A stretch of DNA of 7,019 nucleotides from Candidatus Eiseniibacteriota bacterium (GCA_020431745.1 JAGQHR010000155.1:1-7019), one strand, 5' to 3'; numbered from the stretch's first letter, positions 1 to 6,921 are shown. Program-made: numbers and translations. Notes: generated by a model not told the origin, from the letters alone.

Positions 1-2
1 AC

Positions 3-206
3 GGCGTCCCGCAGACGTCGTACTTCGTGGAGATCTACTGGTTCGCGATTCAAGCGATGCCGGGTCCGTCCACGTTCTCGCTGACTCCGCATCCCACCGA
101 GGGCGCGATCTTCCTCGACGACTCCGGCCCGCCCGAGATCGATCCGATCGTCGACCTGGGCGTACTGGGATTCGGGGTTCCCGGCAGCGCGCTGTGTCCC
201 GGTCAG
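3..206 (+). other. C-terminal end of an upstream domain in the giant protein
   Basis: These 68 codons precede the first GACC module. They have a beta-like character (YFVEIYWFAIQ, then TFSLTPHPTEGAIF) and end in a Gly/Pro-rich linker (LGVLGFGVPGSALCPGQ). This looks like the last strands of a cohesin-like or other beta-sandwich domain whose body lies left of the window. I cannot name the family from this fragment. The single cysteine in ALCPG belongs to neither repeat family. Confidence 0.5.
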
Positions 207-3200
207 GGAGCTTGCTGCGTCCCGGATGGGACCTGCCGCCTGGACATCCAGCCGGACTGTGAAGCCGATGGCGGCGTCTTCCAGGGAGAAGGGACTTCGT
301 GCAACCCCGATCCCTGTCCTCCCCCTCTCGGTGCCTGCTGCTCGCCGCTCGGAGCCTGTACGGAGGTGACGGAGATCGACTGCAGCGATCTCGGTCATGT
401 CTGGCAGGGACCGGGGACGTCGTGCACCCCGAATCCGTGTCCTCCTCCCACCGGTGCCTGCTGCTTCGTCCTCGTCGACTGCCAGGAGCTGAGCGAGCTG
501 GAGTGCACGAAGGGCGGCGGAACCTACCAGGGAGATCTGACGACCTGCACTCCGGATCCCTGTCCGCAGCCGCAGTGCGATCTCGATCGGACGTCGATCG
601 ACTTCGGACCGGTCATGGTCGGGTCGTTCGCCGATGAGACGTTCACGATCACGAACAACGGGGGGCATGTCCTGGAAGGGACGATCACCGAAGCCTGCCC
701 GGCCTTCGCGGTCCAGGGAAGCCCGAGCTACTTTCTGCTTCCGGGCGAGCATGCCGACTTCACCGTGCGTTTCTCTCCGGTGGCGGAGGGGCCGGCGCAA
801 TGTGATCTCGATCTCGGCACCGACTGCGGATTGCTTCCACTGAGTGGGACCGGACTGCCCGCCCCGGCCTGCGTGGTCGAGACGCCCGATCCGAACGCGC
901 CGCTCTCGCTGCTCTTCGGGGATGTCGGAACCGGCCGGTCGCGGGATCTTGCCTTCACCATCACCAACGATGGCGGCGGCATCCTCTCGGGAACCGTGAC
1001 CGAGTCCTGTGCGCAGTTCTCGATCATCGGGAACCCGGCCTATTCCTTGCAACCGGGCGAGACGGCCGTCATCACCGTGCGCTTCTCTCCGATCGCGGAA
1101 GAGCCGTACAACTGCCCGATCGATACCGGCACGGACTGCGCGAATCTGATCGCGATCGGACAGGGTGTGCCGCCTCCGGTGTGCGTCGTCGATCCGGTGG
1201 ACCTCGACTTCGGGGGCGTCGGGGTCGGTCAGTCCGCGGAACGAATCTTCTCCGTCAGCAACACCGGCATCGGAGATCTCGAGGGGACGATCACCGAGGG
1301 ATGTCCCGACTTCGCGATCATCGGCGATCCGTCGTACGCGTTGGCTCAGGGCGAGTCCAAGGACTTCCGAGTTCGATTCCAGCCTGTCGCGACGGGCTCG
1401 GCCAACTGCGGCATCTTCGTCGGGGCCGGCTGCTCCGACGTCCAGGCGCACGGATTGGGCGAGCCGGCTCCCGAATGCGTGATCGATCCAGCCTCGCTCG
1501 ACTTCGGAGTCGTCACGGTCGACGAGTATCGCGACCTGACGTTCGAAGTGCGCAACGACGGGGGAGGCGTCGTCTCCGGTACGGTCTCGGAAAGCTGCGC
1601 ACCGTTTTCGATTATCGGCTCCACCGGCTACAGCCTGGGCGCGGGCGAGTCCAAGACGTTCACGCTCCGCTTCGCTCCGACCGGACCCGGGAACGCGGAG
1701 TGCACTATCCAAAGCAACTGCGGCAACCTCCCGGTGGTGGGCGTCGGTGACTTCGCGCCCGACTGCCTGTTCAACCCCACGGCGCTCATCTTCGGGGACG
1801 TCGCGGTCGGGGAGGTCGCGGACCTCCCGCTCAAGCTGACGAACTCGGGGGGACAGATCCTGACCGGCGCGCTGGCATCTCCGTGCCCTGAGTTCTCGGT
1901 CCTCGGCGATGGTTCGTTTTCTCTCGCGCATGGTGAATCGAAGGACTTCGTGGTTCGCTTTGCTCCCGCCGCGACGGGTCCGTTCGTCTGTACCCTCGAC
2001 TCCGGTACCGCGATCTGTACGGGACCGCAGACGACAGGGCGGGGCGTCCCCGGCGCGGCCTGCTCCGTTTCCACCGACCGGCTCTCCTTCGGGGATGTGT
2101 TCCTCGGAGAGACCGCGGACCGCACCTTCACGATCACGAACACCGGCGGTGGAACGCTGGCGGGAAGCGTCGAAACCGGTTGCGGCGCCTTCACGGTGCT
2201 CGACGATCCTTCCTATTCACTCGGGCCCGGCGCCTTCAAAGAGTTTACCGTCCGTTTCAGCCCGATCCAGGCGGGACCGGCGGCATGTGATCTGGGCACG
2301 GGAGGCTCGTGCGCCTCGATCGCGCTGGACGGCACGGCCGTGCAGCCGCCGAGCTGTCTGGTCGATCCGACCGCGCTCGATTTCGAAGCGGTCGAGGTCG
2401 GCAGCTCGACGACCCGCGACTTCACGGTGACGAACGCGGGGGACGGCCAGCTCCAGGGTACGGTCTCGTTCGCTTGTTCCGCGTTCAGTGTCGAGCCGCT
2501 CGACGGAGGCGGCCTTTCCTACGATCTCGCATCCGGGGAGGTCGCGACCTTCCGGGTTCGCTTCGTTCCGCTCGTGGAAGGAGACGCGTTGTGCGAGATC
2601 GCGGTGGGCGATTCCTGCTCACCGGTAACGGCGACCGGGACTGGCGTGGTCGAGCCCGTGTGTGCGGTCTCGCCGGACAGTCTCGATTTCGGCCTCGTCC
2701 CCATGGGCGAAACCCGCGAGTCCTCGTTCGTCGTCCGCAACGACGGAGGTGGGGTCCTCGACGGCACCGCCGGTTCGGTCTGTCCCGAGATCGAGATCGT
2801 CGGGGGTGCGTATTCCCTTGCTGCGGGCGAGGAGGCGCAGGTCCTCGTCCGCTTCACGCCGTCCACGGCCGGGCCGTTCTCCTGCTCCGTGGACGCGGGA
2901 TCCTCCTGCGACGCGGTCGCCGTGCTGGGCGAGGGAGATCCGCTGCCGGAGTGCGCGCTCTCGGCCGAGAGCCTCGATCTGGGGACGACCACGCTGAGCG
3001 ATTCGCTCATCGCGACGTTCACGGTGTCGAACACGGGAGGGGGCGTCCTCACCGGCGTCGTGCAGTCACCGTGCCCGGACTTCGTCGTGCGCGAGCCGTC
3101 GTCGTACGAGCTGGGGAACGGCGAGTCGCTGGAGATCACGGTCGTCTTCCATCCGAGTGTGATCGGTGATGCGAGCTGTTCGATCGACGCGGGAAGCGCG

Positions 3201-5903
3201 TGCGCACCGGTTGCTCTCCAGGCCTCCGTCGAGGCCGATCCGGTGTGCTCGCTCTCCGCCACCGGTCTGGACTTCGGCGAGATTCCCATCGACGGGACGG
3301 CCGATCGCCGGATCACGATCACCAACGACGGGGGTGGCCTCCTCCAAGGGGTCATGATCTCGTCCTGTGACGAGTTCGTCGTCGTCGGAGACGGGACCTA
3401 CGCCCTCGCGGGTGGTGCGGCCAAGGAGATCACGATCCGATTCCAGCCGCACGAGGAAGGAGCGTTCGCCTGCACGCTCGACACCGGGACGGAGTGCGCG
3501 GAGGTCGCGCTTTCCGGTGTGGCGCGGCCGGCGGACGGCGCGTGTTGCTTCGGGGACGGGAGCTGCCTGGTCGGCAGTGGCACGGACTGCTCGGTCGCCG
3601 GTGGCACGTATCTGGGAGACGGAACCACCTGCGACGGCGGTCCGTGTGCGCCGGTGGGCGCGTGCTGCATCGGCAGCCAGTGCACCTTGGAAACGCAATC
3701 GGATTGCATCTCCTCGGGCGGAGTCTGGTCGGAGGGGGACTGCACGACGGCCGTGTGTGTCGCCGTCGGGGCCTGCTGCTTCGATGACGGGACCTGCACC
3801 GTCGGAACCCGGGCGGATTGCGAAAGCGCTGTCGGGATCTACCAAGGCGACGACACGACCTGCCAGACCGTGACGTGCATCGCGCTCGGAGCCTGTTGCT
3901 TCGACGACGGGGGCTGCGAGGTCTTCACCGAGGCTGATTGTCTCGACAGCGGTGGGCGCAGCTGGGCCGCGGGCGCGACTTGCACGGAGGCGGCTTGCGA
4001 GCCGGTCGGTGCCTGTTGCACGACCGGGGGTGATTGCCTGGTGATCACGCAGACCGCCTGCGGCGACGGAGGCTATCTGGGCGACGGTACGACCTGCGGT
4101 CCGCAGTCCTGCATCCTGCCGGGCGCCTGCTGTTCCGACGCGGGAACCTGCACGATCGTCGTCGAAACCCTTTGCGATGGGATCTTCCTGGGGAGCGAAG
4201 TCACCTGTACTCCGGAGCTCTGCTCGGACAAGGTGAGCGAGGTGACGGTCCTGCCGCAGAGCGACACCGTTCTCATTCGGGTCACCACGGCGGGCAGCGC
4301 CGTGCAGACGTTGCAGGGCTGGTATCGCGTCGCGGGGACGCTCGACTACAAGCAGGTTCCGTCGTTCACGCAGGAAGGCGACCTCTGGACGGGCGAGTTC
4401 GATCTCACCGACTACACGGTTCGGGGAATCGAGTACTACCTGACCTACTTCGACGCCGGGCTGGGTCTGGTGGTTTCCCACGGGGATGCCGAGGCCCCCC
4501 ACCGAATGGGCGTGAGCGGCGAAGCCACGGCGCCTTCCCTGGTTCCCTACCAGTACCGGATGGTGGCCGCGCCTCTCCTCGTCGACGATCCGGGGACCGG
4601 CTACGGGCTCTTGCACGCGCGTTTCGGCGAGGCCGGAGTCTCGAGCTGGCGCATGGGTTGGTGGGATCAAGCACAGGAGGCGTACGTCGTCGTCGACGCG
4701 CAACATCCGACGGCGTTCGAGAGCGGCCGCGCGTACTGGTTGGCGTTCGCGACCCCCCAGGAGCCCTGGGCGCTTTCCGGTCGCTCCAGTCTCCCGGCGA
4801 ACGATGCGGTCTGCTTCTCCCGCGAGCTCGACCCGGGTTGGAACATGGTGGGCAATCCCGCCGCTTATGCAGTGAGCCTGGCCTCCGACCAGTTGTGGAT
4901 CGAAGACGCAGGCGTGCCGATTCGCTTCGACCAGGCGCGCAGCCAAGTCGATCCGGTCGTGAGCGAGATCTATGTTTACGACCCGGATACATCTCCGAAC
5001 GATCTGTTCTACCCGTACATCGTGGGACCGGACCGTCTCGCTCCGTGGGGCGGTTGCTGGTTGGAGAATCGCACCGACCACGTGATCACGTTGCTCATTC
5101 CCGCGATCGAAGCGGATCTGGTGTCGCCGCGCCCGAACGATCAGGCGCGGGGACCGGTCGGCGCTTCCGCAGAGGGCGAGCAGGCCGAGCCGTGGGACGG
5201 ATTGTCGTGGACCCTCGCGCTCCATGCGCAGACGACAGCGGGGAGTCGGGCGGCCGTCGTCCTGGCCGTCGCTCCCGCCGCCGATGCTTCGGATCGATTC
5301 GACCTCGCGGCGCCTCCGGCCGCTCCCGGGAGCACACTGCGGATGAGCTTGCTGTCGCAGGATGGATTCGATGCCGGTCGGATGCTGCTCGACGCCGAGC
5401 GCGACCCCGCGCCGTCGTGGACGCTGGAAGTGTCCTGCGACGCGGCAGTGACTCTCACCTGGGACGATTCTTCACGTCCGGACGCGCCCGACTGGACGCT
5501 GCGGATGCACGAGGTCTCCTCGTCGCGCGTTTGGGACCTGCGCGCGACGTGGTCGGTCGACATGGCGGCGGGAACCCATCGTTTCGAAATCGTCGGGTCG
5601 CGGACGCCGCTGCCTCCGGTGGTGGATTCCGCGCTGTCCCTGGCGGTCGAGCCGAATCCCTTCCGCGAGAGCACCGCCTTCCGGTTCGCCTTGCCGACGG
5701 AAGGGGCGGTTGCGCTCAGCGTATTCAATGCATCCGGCCACCGTGTCTGGACGGCGCCGGAGCAACAGGTCTCCGCCGGCGAGCACACGATTCTCTGGAT
5801 GGGACTCGACTCCGAGGGAGTCCGGGTGCCGGCCGGAGCCTATTTCGTGCGTCTGCAGGCGGCAGGAGCCGAGAGGACACAGCGGTTCGTCCTCTTGAAG
5901 TAG
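3..5903 (+). CDS. Giant modular secreted/surface protein, 5'-partial (GACC modules + ten ASH repeats + FlgD-like tail)
   Basis: The frame is open from the left edge to TAG at 5901-5903 and encodes 1966 visible residues. A GTG at 27 has no Shine-Dalgarno and the frame continues upstream of it, so the true start and any signal peptide are outside the window. Domains in order: tail of an unknown domain (3-206); three six-Cys GACC modules (207-575); ten ASH/Hydin-like Ig repeats of 96-104 residues (576-3536); six GACC modules (3537-4232); Ig-like segment (4233-5520 region begins here, Ig part to about 4520); a segment with GWNMVGNP at 4836-4859; a beta-rich segment (about 5202-5618); and a FlgD-Ig-like C-terminal domain (5619-5900). 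No catalytic motif is visible. The visible part has 98 cysteines, 94 of them in the repeats, which fits an exported, disulfide-stabilised fibre or adhesin. Export and the structural role are inferred from the family style of the tail and from Cys content. The function is unknown. I am sure it is a real gene because the whole length keeps one periodic domain pattern with no frameshift. Confidence 0.95.
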   Translation, partial: GVPQTSYFVEIYWFAIQAMPGPSTFSLTPHPTEGAIFLDDSGPPEIDPIVDLGVLGFGVPGSALCPGQGACCVPDGTCRLDIQPDCEADGGVFQGEGTSCNPDPCPPPLGACCSPLGACTEVTEIDCSDLGHVWQGPGTSCTPNPCPPPTGACCFVLVDCQELSELECTKGGGTYQGDLTTCTPDPCPQPQCDLDRTSIDFGPVMVGSFADETFTITNNGGHVLEGTITEACPAFAVQGSPSYFLLPGEHADFTVRFSPVAEGPAQCDLDLGTDCGLLPLSGTGLPAPACVVETPDPNAPLSLLFGDVGTGRSRDLAFTITNDGGGILSGTVTESCAQFSIIGNPAYSLQPGETAVITVRFSPIAEEPYNCPIDTGTDCANLIAIGQGVPPPVCVVDPVDLDFGGVGVGQSAERIFSVSNTGIGDLEGTITEGCPDFAIIGDPSYALAQGESKDFRVRFQPVATGSANCGIFVGAGCSDVQAHGLGEPAPECVIDPASLDFGVVTVDEYRDLTFEVRNDGGGVVSGTVSESCAPFSIIGSTGYSLGAGESKTFTLRFAPTGPGNAECTIQSNCGNLPVVGVGDFAPDCLFNPTALIFGDVAVGEVADLPLKLTNSGGQILTGALASPCPEFSVLGDGSFSLAHGESKDFVVRFAPAATGPFVCTLDSGTAICTGPQTTGRGVPGAACSVSTDRLSFGDVFLGETADRTFTITNTGGGTLAGSVETGCGAFTVLDDPSYSLGPGAFKEFTVRFSPIQAGPAACDLGTGGSCASIALDGTAVQPPSCLVDPTALDFEAVEVGSSTTRDFTVTNAGDGQLQGTVSFACSAFSVEPLDGGGLSYDLASGEVATFRVRFVPLVEGDALCEIAVGDSCSPVTATGTGVVEPVCAVSPDSLDFGLVPMGETRESSFVVRNDGGGVLDGTAGSVCPEIEIVGGAYSLAAGEEAQVLVRFTPSTAGPFSCSVDAGSSCDAVAVLGEGDPLPECALSAESLDLGTTTLSDSLIATFTVSNTGGGVLTGVVQSPCPDFVVREPSSYELGNGESLEITVVFHPSVIGDASCSIDAGSACAPVALQASVEADPVCSLSATGLDFGEIPIDGTADRRITITNDGGGLLQGVMISSCDEFVVVGDGTYALAGGAAKEITIRFQPHEEGAFACTLDTGTECAEVALSGVARPADGACCFGDGSCLVGSGTDCSVAGGTYLGDGTTCDGGPCAPVGACCIGSQCTLETQSDCISSGGVWSEGDCTTAVCVAVGACCFDDGTCTVGTRADCESAVGIYQGDDTTCQTVTCIALGACCFDDGGCEVFTEADCLDSGGRSWAAGATCTEAACEPVGACCTTGGDCLVITQTACGDGGYLGDGTTCGPQSCILPGACCSDAGTCTIVVETLCDGIFLGSEVTCTPELCSDKVSEVTVLPQSDTVLIRVTTAGSAVQTLQGWYRVAGTLDYKQVPSFTQEGDLWTGEFDLTDYTVRGIEYYLTYFDAGLGLVVSHGDAEAPHRMGVSGEATAPSLVPYQYRMVAAPLLVDDPGTGYGLLHARFGEAGVSSWRMGWWDQAQEAYVVVDAQHPTAFESGRAYWLAFATPQEPWALSGRSSLPANDAVCFSRELDPGWNMVGNPAAYAVSLASDQLWIEDAGVPIRFDQARSQVDPVVSEIYVYDPDTSPNDLFYPYIVGPDRLAPWGGCWLENRTDHVITLLIPAIEADLVSPRPNDQARGPVGASAEGEQAEPWDGLSWTLALHAQTTAGSRAAVVLAVAPAADASDRFDLAAPPAAPGSTLRMSLLSQDGFDAGRMLLDAERDPAPSWTLEVSCDAAVTLTWDDSSRPDAPDWTLRMHEVSSSRVWDLRATWSVDMAAGTHRFEIVGSRTPLPPVVDSALSLAVEPNPFRESTAFRFALPTEGAVALSVFNASGHRVWTAPEQQVSAGEHTILWMGLDSEGVRVPAGAYFVRLQAAGAERTQRFVLLK
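207..575 (+). repeat. N-terminal block of three six-cysteine GACC modules
   Basis: Three in-frame protein repeats start at 207, 330 and 453. Each is exactly 41 codons (123 bases). Each begins GACC and has cysteines at module positions 3, 4, 10, 18, 32 and 37, with no exception in the three. Between Cys18 and Cys32 a GG-aromatic-QG-type stretch recurs (GGVFQGEGTSC, GGTYQGDLTTC). Modules end in Pro-rich linkers (CPPPL, CPPPT, CPQPQ). The even cysteine count and fixed spacing suggest three disulfides per module outside the cytoplasm. I recall similar GACC modules in exported proteins of Eisenbacteria-like and planctomycete-like genomes, but I know of no characterised function. Confidence 0.9.
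576..3536 (+). repeat. Ten tandem ASH (Hydin/choice-of-anchor-D-like) repeats, each with four cysteines
   Basis: Repeats start at 576, 870, 1182, 1476, 1764, 2061, 2355, 2661, 2952 and 3246. Their lengths are 98, 104, 98, 96, 99, 98, 102, 97, 98 and 97 residues and they tile without gaps. The recurring pattern is C-x-(V/L)-x-P-x-x-L-D-F-G near the start, then a strand ending in (I/V)-(T/S)-N-x-G-G-G, then G-T-(V/I), then a Cys, then YSL-x-x-GE, then F-x-V-R-F-x-P, and finally two more cysteines and a G-x-G-x-P-x-P linker. The LDFG, NxGGG and VRFxP signatures match ASH-type Ig-like domains, in which 'choice-of-anchor D' proteins are rich. Repeats 1, 3, 6, 9 and 10 have cysteines at 1, 41, 76 and 84. 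The others shift only through small indels. These domains usually serve as spacers or binding surfaces; which applies here is not visible. Confidence 0.92.
3537..4232 (+). repeat. C-terminal block of six six-cysteine GACC modules
   Basis: Modules start at 3537, 3657, 3768, 3888, 4008 and 4122, with lengths 40, 37, 40, 40, 38 and 37 residues. All keep GACC and six cysteines. Modules 1, 3 and 4 have the same cysteine register as the N-terminal block (3, 4, 10, 18, 32, 37). Modules 2, 5 and 6 are shortened by 2-3 residues, between Cys18 and Cys32 and, in module 2, also before the third cysteine. Linkers are short and hydrophobic (APV, VAV, IAL, EPV, ILP), unlike the proline-rich linkers of the first block. 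Modules 3 and 4 both begin GACCFDDG, so they are the best candidates for the most recent duplication in the block. Confidence 0.9.
4233..5618 (+). other. Juxta-C-terminal region of the giant protein: Ig-like segment, GWNMVGNP segment, beta-rich segment
   Basis: Three parts can be seen. About 4233-4520 is an Ig/fibronectin-like stretch containing VRGIEYYLTYFD, which resembles the Ig-like domains often placed before secretion tails. About 4521-5123 begins VPYQYRMVAAPL and contains a SGRAYWLAF stretch, GWNMVGNP (4836-4859) and GGCWLENR. This W-N-x-(V/I)-G-N-P pattern is common next to type IX-like sorting tails. About 5202-5618 alternates hydrophobic and polar residues and contains DRFDLAAPP, again familiar from such tails. 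The recognition is by motif style, not by a named domain hit. Only three cysteines occur here, a sharp change from the repeat region. Confidence 0.6.
5619..5900 (+). other. FlgD-Ig-like C-terminal sorting-type domain of the giant protein
   Basis: The last 94 residues show the usual series: VEPNPFRESTAFRFALP, then VALSVFNASGHRVW, then GEHTILWMGLDSEGVRVPAG, then AYFVRL and a final RFVLLK. The N-P-F-x-x-(S/T) opening, the W-x-G-x-D-x-x-G-x-x-V-P-x-G-x-Y turn and the closing strand are features of FlgD-Ig-like and type IX-type C-terminal domains. In Bacteroidota such tails direct export through the type IX system. In other phyla the exporter is less certain, so anchoring or export by this tail is inference. 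Confidence 0.85.
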
Positions 5904-5938
5904 CCGTTCGTGCCCGCGGGCGCGAGCTTCGAGAACGG
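5904..5938 (+). terminator. Possible stem-loop directly after the giant gene's stop codon
   Basis: CCGTTC at 5904-5909 can pair with GAACGG at 5933-5938. The palindrome GCCCGCGGGC (5912-5921) lies inside. No T-run follows, so this is not a standard intrinsic terminator. It could be a 3' end stabiliser or a chance structure in GC-rich DNA. The rest of the 94-base gap shows no convincing promoter. Confidence 0.25.
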
Positions 5939-5986
5939 AGACAACGCATCGCTGAACCCACCGAGCCTTCCCGGCTTGTTGGACAT

Positions 5987-5994
5987 GGAGGTGA
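5987..5994 (+). promoter_or_regulatory. Shine-Dalgarno for the 305-residue gene
   Basis: GGAGGTGA lies immediately upstream of ATG at 5998. The GGAGG core ends six bases before the start codon. This strong match fixes the start of the downstream gene and agrees with the signal peptide that begins there. Confidence 0.85.
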
Positions 5995-5997
5995 ACG

Positions 5998-6060
5998 ATG
6001 AGATTGAGTCTCGCCCTCACGGGTATCTCGCTCGTCGCGCTGGCCGTTCCGGTCGCCGCG
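5998..6060 (+). other. Signal peptide of the 305-residue protein
   Basis: Residues 1-21 have one Arg at position 2, a hydrophobic core (LALTGISLVALAVPV) and a V-A-A end before Gln22, which fits signal peptidase I. There is no lipobox cysteine, so it is not a lipoprotein signal. Confidence 0.85.
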
Positions 6061-6915
6061 CAGAACTTCAACGTCGACTTCGGCAACCTGTCCGACGCCC
6101 CGGCCGCGAGCTACGGCGCCGCCGGCCAGACAGGCTATTGGAACGCGATCGGCGTGCCGTCCGGTCGAATCCCGCTGCGCGATCTCGACGGAGTGCTTAC
6201 CACGGTGGACATCCGTGGCGTCGGAGGAACGCAGATCCTGGAGTTCGACAATCCCGGCACGTCCGGGGACGACGACGCGCTCGTCGATGACATGCTCATC
6301 GGATTCAGCGATCCGTTGGACGTCTGCCTCTGGATCGACAACCTGGAAAACGGACTCTACGAAGTGACCAGCTACGCGCTCACGCCGGATGACGGGGGCC
6401 TCCTGTCGCGCGTGCGGGTCGACTTCGCGCACGAGGGTCCCATCTACATCGGTGGGGACTGGCCGGGAGCGCACGAGAACGGGGTCACCTATACGCGCCA
6501 CTACGTCGAGATCACGAACAACGAGATCGCATTCCACGCGGGCGAGCTCGGCGCCTCCGTCCAGGCCGGCCTCAACGGGGTGCAGGTGCGGCTGCTCTCT
6601 CCCGCCGCGACGCCCGGCTCTGACCTCGGCAGCCTGATTCCGCGCATCGACGCGGTCCGGCCCAATCCCGCTTCCGGCTTGCAGACGGTGCTCTTCTCCT
6701 TGCCGCAGGTGATGGCAGCGGTTCGTTTGGAGATCGTCGACCCCGCGGGACGGCGGGTTTGGAGCCGCGAGCTCCATGACCTCGATGCCGGACTCACCTC
6801 CGTCGACTGGGATGGGCGCGACGAAACGGGCCGCCGTGTCCCCGCGGCCGTCTACTTCTTCCGGATGCAGAGCGAGAGCGGAACCGTCTCGCGGCCGCTG
6901 ATCCGGACGCGATGA
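5998..6915 (+). CDS. Secreted protein with unique beta-rich N-terminal domain and FlgD-like C-terminal tail
   Basis: This complete gene of 305 residues starts at ATG 5998 behind a strong Shine-Dalgarno and stops at TGA 6913-6915. Residues 1-21 are a Sec signal peptide (MRLSLAL... ending VPVAA) with probable cleavage before Gln22. Residues 22 to about 205 form a domain starting NFNVDFGN, with an acidic patch GDDDALVDDM (residues 90-99), a DVCLWIDNLENGLYEV stretch (108-123), IYIGGDWPG and LNGVQVRLL. This layout suggests a jelly-roll or carbohydrate-binding-like beta-sandwich, but I do not recognise the family. Residues 215-305 are a FlgD-Ig-like tail (AVRPNPASG, then AGRRVW, then WDGRDETGRRVPAAVYFFRM). 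There is one cysteine outside the signal peptide (Cys110), a sharp contrast with the upstream neighbour. The gene lies 94 bases after the giant gene on the same strand, so co-transcription is possible. No catalytic motif is evident. Confidence 0.92.
   Translation: MRLSLALTGISLVALAVPVAAQNFNVDFGNLSDAPAASYGAAGQTGYWNAIGVPSGRIPLRDLDGVLTTVDIRGVGGTQILEFDNPGTSGDDDALVDDMLIGFSDPLDVCLWIDNLENGLYEVTSYALTPDDGGLLSRVRVDFAHEGPIYIGGDWPGAHENGVTYTRHYVEITNNEIAFHAGELGASVQAGLNGVQVRLLSPAATPGSDLGSLIPRIDAVRPNPASGLQTVLFSLPQVMAAVRLEIVDPAGRRVWSRELHDLDAGLTSVDWDGRDETGRRVPAAVYFFRMQSESGTVSRPLIRTR
6640..6912 (+). other. FlgD-Ig-like C-terminal domain of the 305-residue protein
   Basis: Residues 215-305 align by eye with the tail of the giant protein. 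Shared landmarks are P-N-P near the start, a LP turn, G-(H/R)-R-V-W, W-x-G-x-D-x-x-G-x-R-V-P-A and a Y-F-x-R strand. It ends LIRTR instead of FVLLK. It presumably serves the same export or display route, which is inference. Confidence 0.82.
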
Positions 6916-6921
6916 CCCCCG

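Noticed and set aside
27..29. GTG as the true start of the giant gene
   Set aside because: There is no Shine-Dalgarno before it, no signal peptide after it, and the same frame is open to the left edge with beta-strand-like residues. It is an internal Val codon.
207..4232. DNA-level tandem repeat or recent gene-conversion tract
   Set aside because: The periodicity is at protein level. At base level the copies are well diverged, with only short shared runs such as around the TITN and ACCFDDG codons.
3066..5225. 719-codon open frame on the minus strand
   Set aside because: It lies opposite the giant gene, through both ASH and GACC repeats that make sense only on the + strand. Its translation is Arg-rich with no domain pattern. 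Long antisense frames are expected in GC-rich coding DNA.
5904..5997. Promoter for the 305-residue gene in the 94-base gap
   Set aside because: No convincing -35/-10 pair can be seen in this GC-rich stretch. Read-through from the giant gene is equally possible.
4034..6001. 655-codon + strand frame overlapping the giant gene
   Set aside because: Its product is Arg/Gly-rich and low in pattern, while the overlapped frame carries GACC, GWNMVGNP and FlgD-like motifs. It is a shifted-frame shadow.
6070..6090. NVDFGN in the 305-residue protein as an eleventh ASH repeat
   Set aside because: Only the DFG letters match. The NxGGG, VRFxP and cysteine landmarks are absent.
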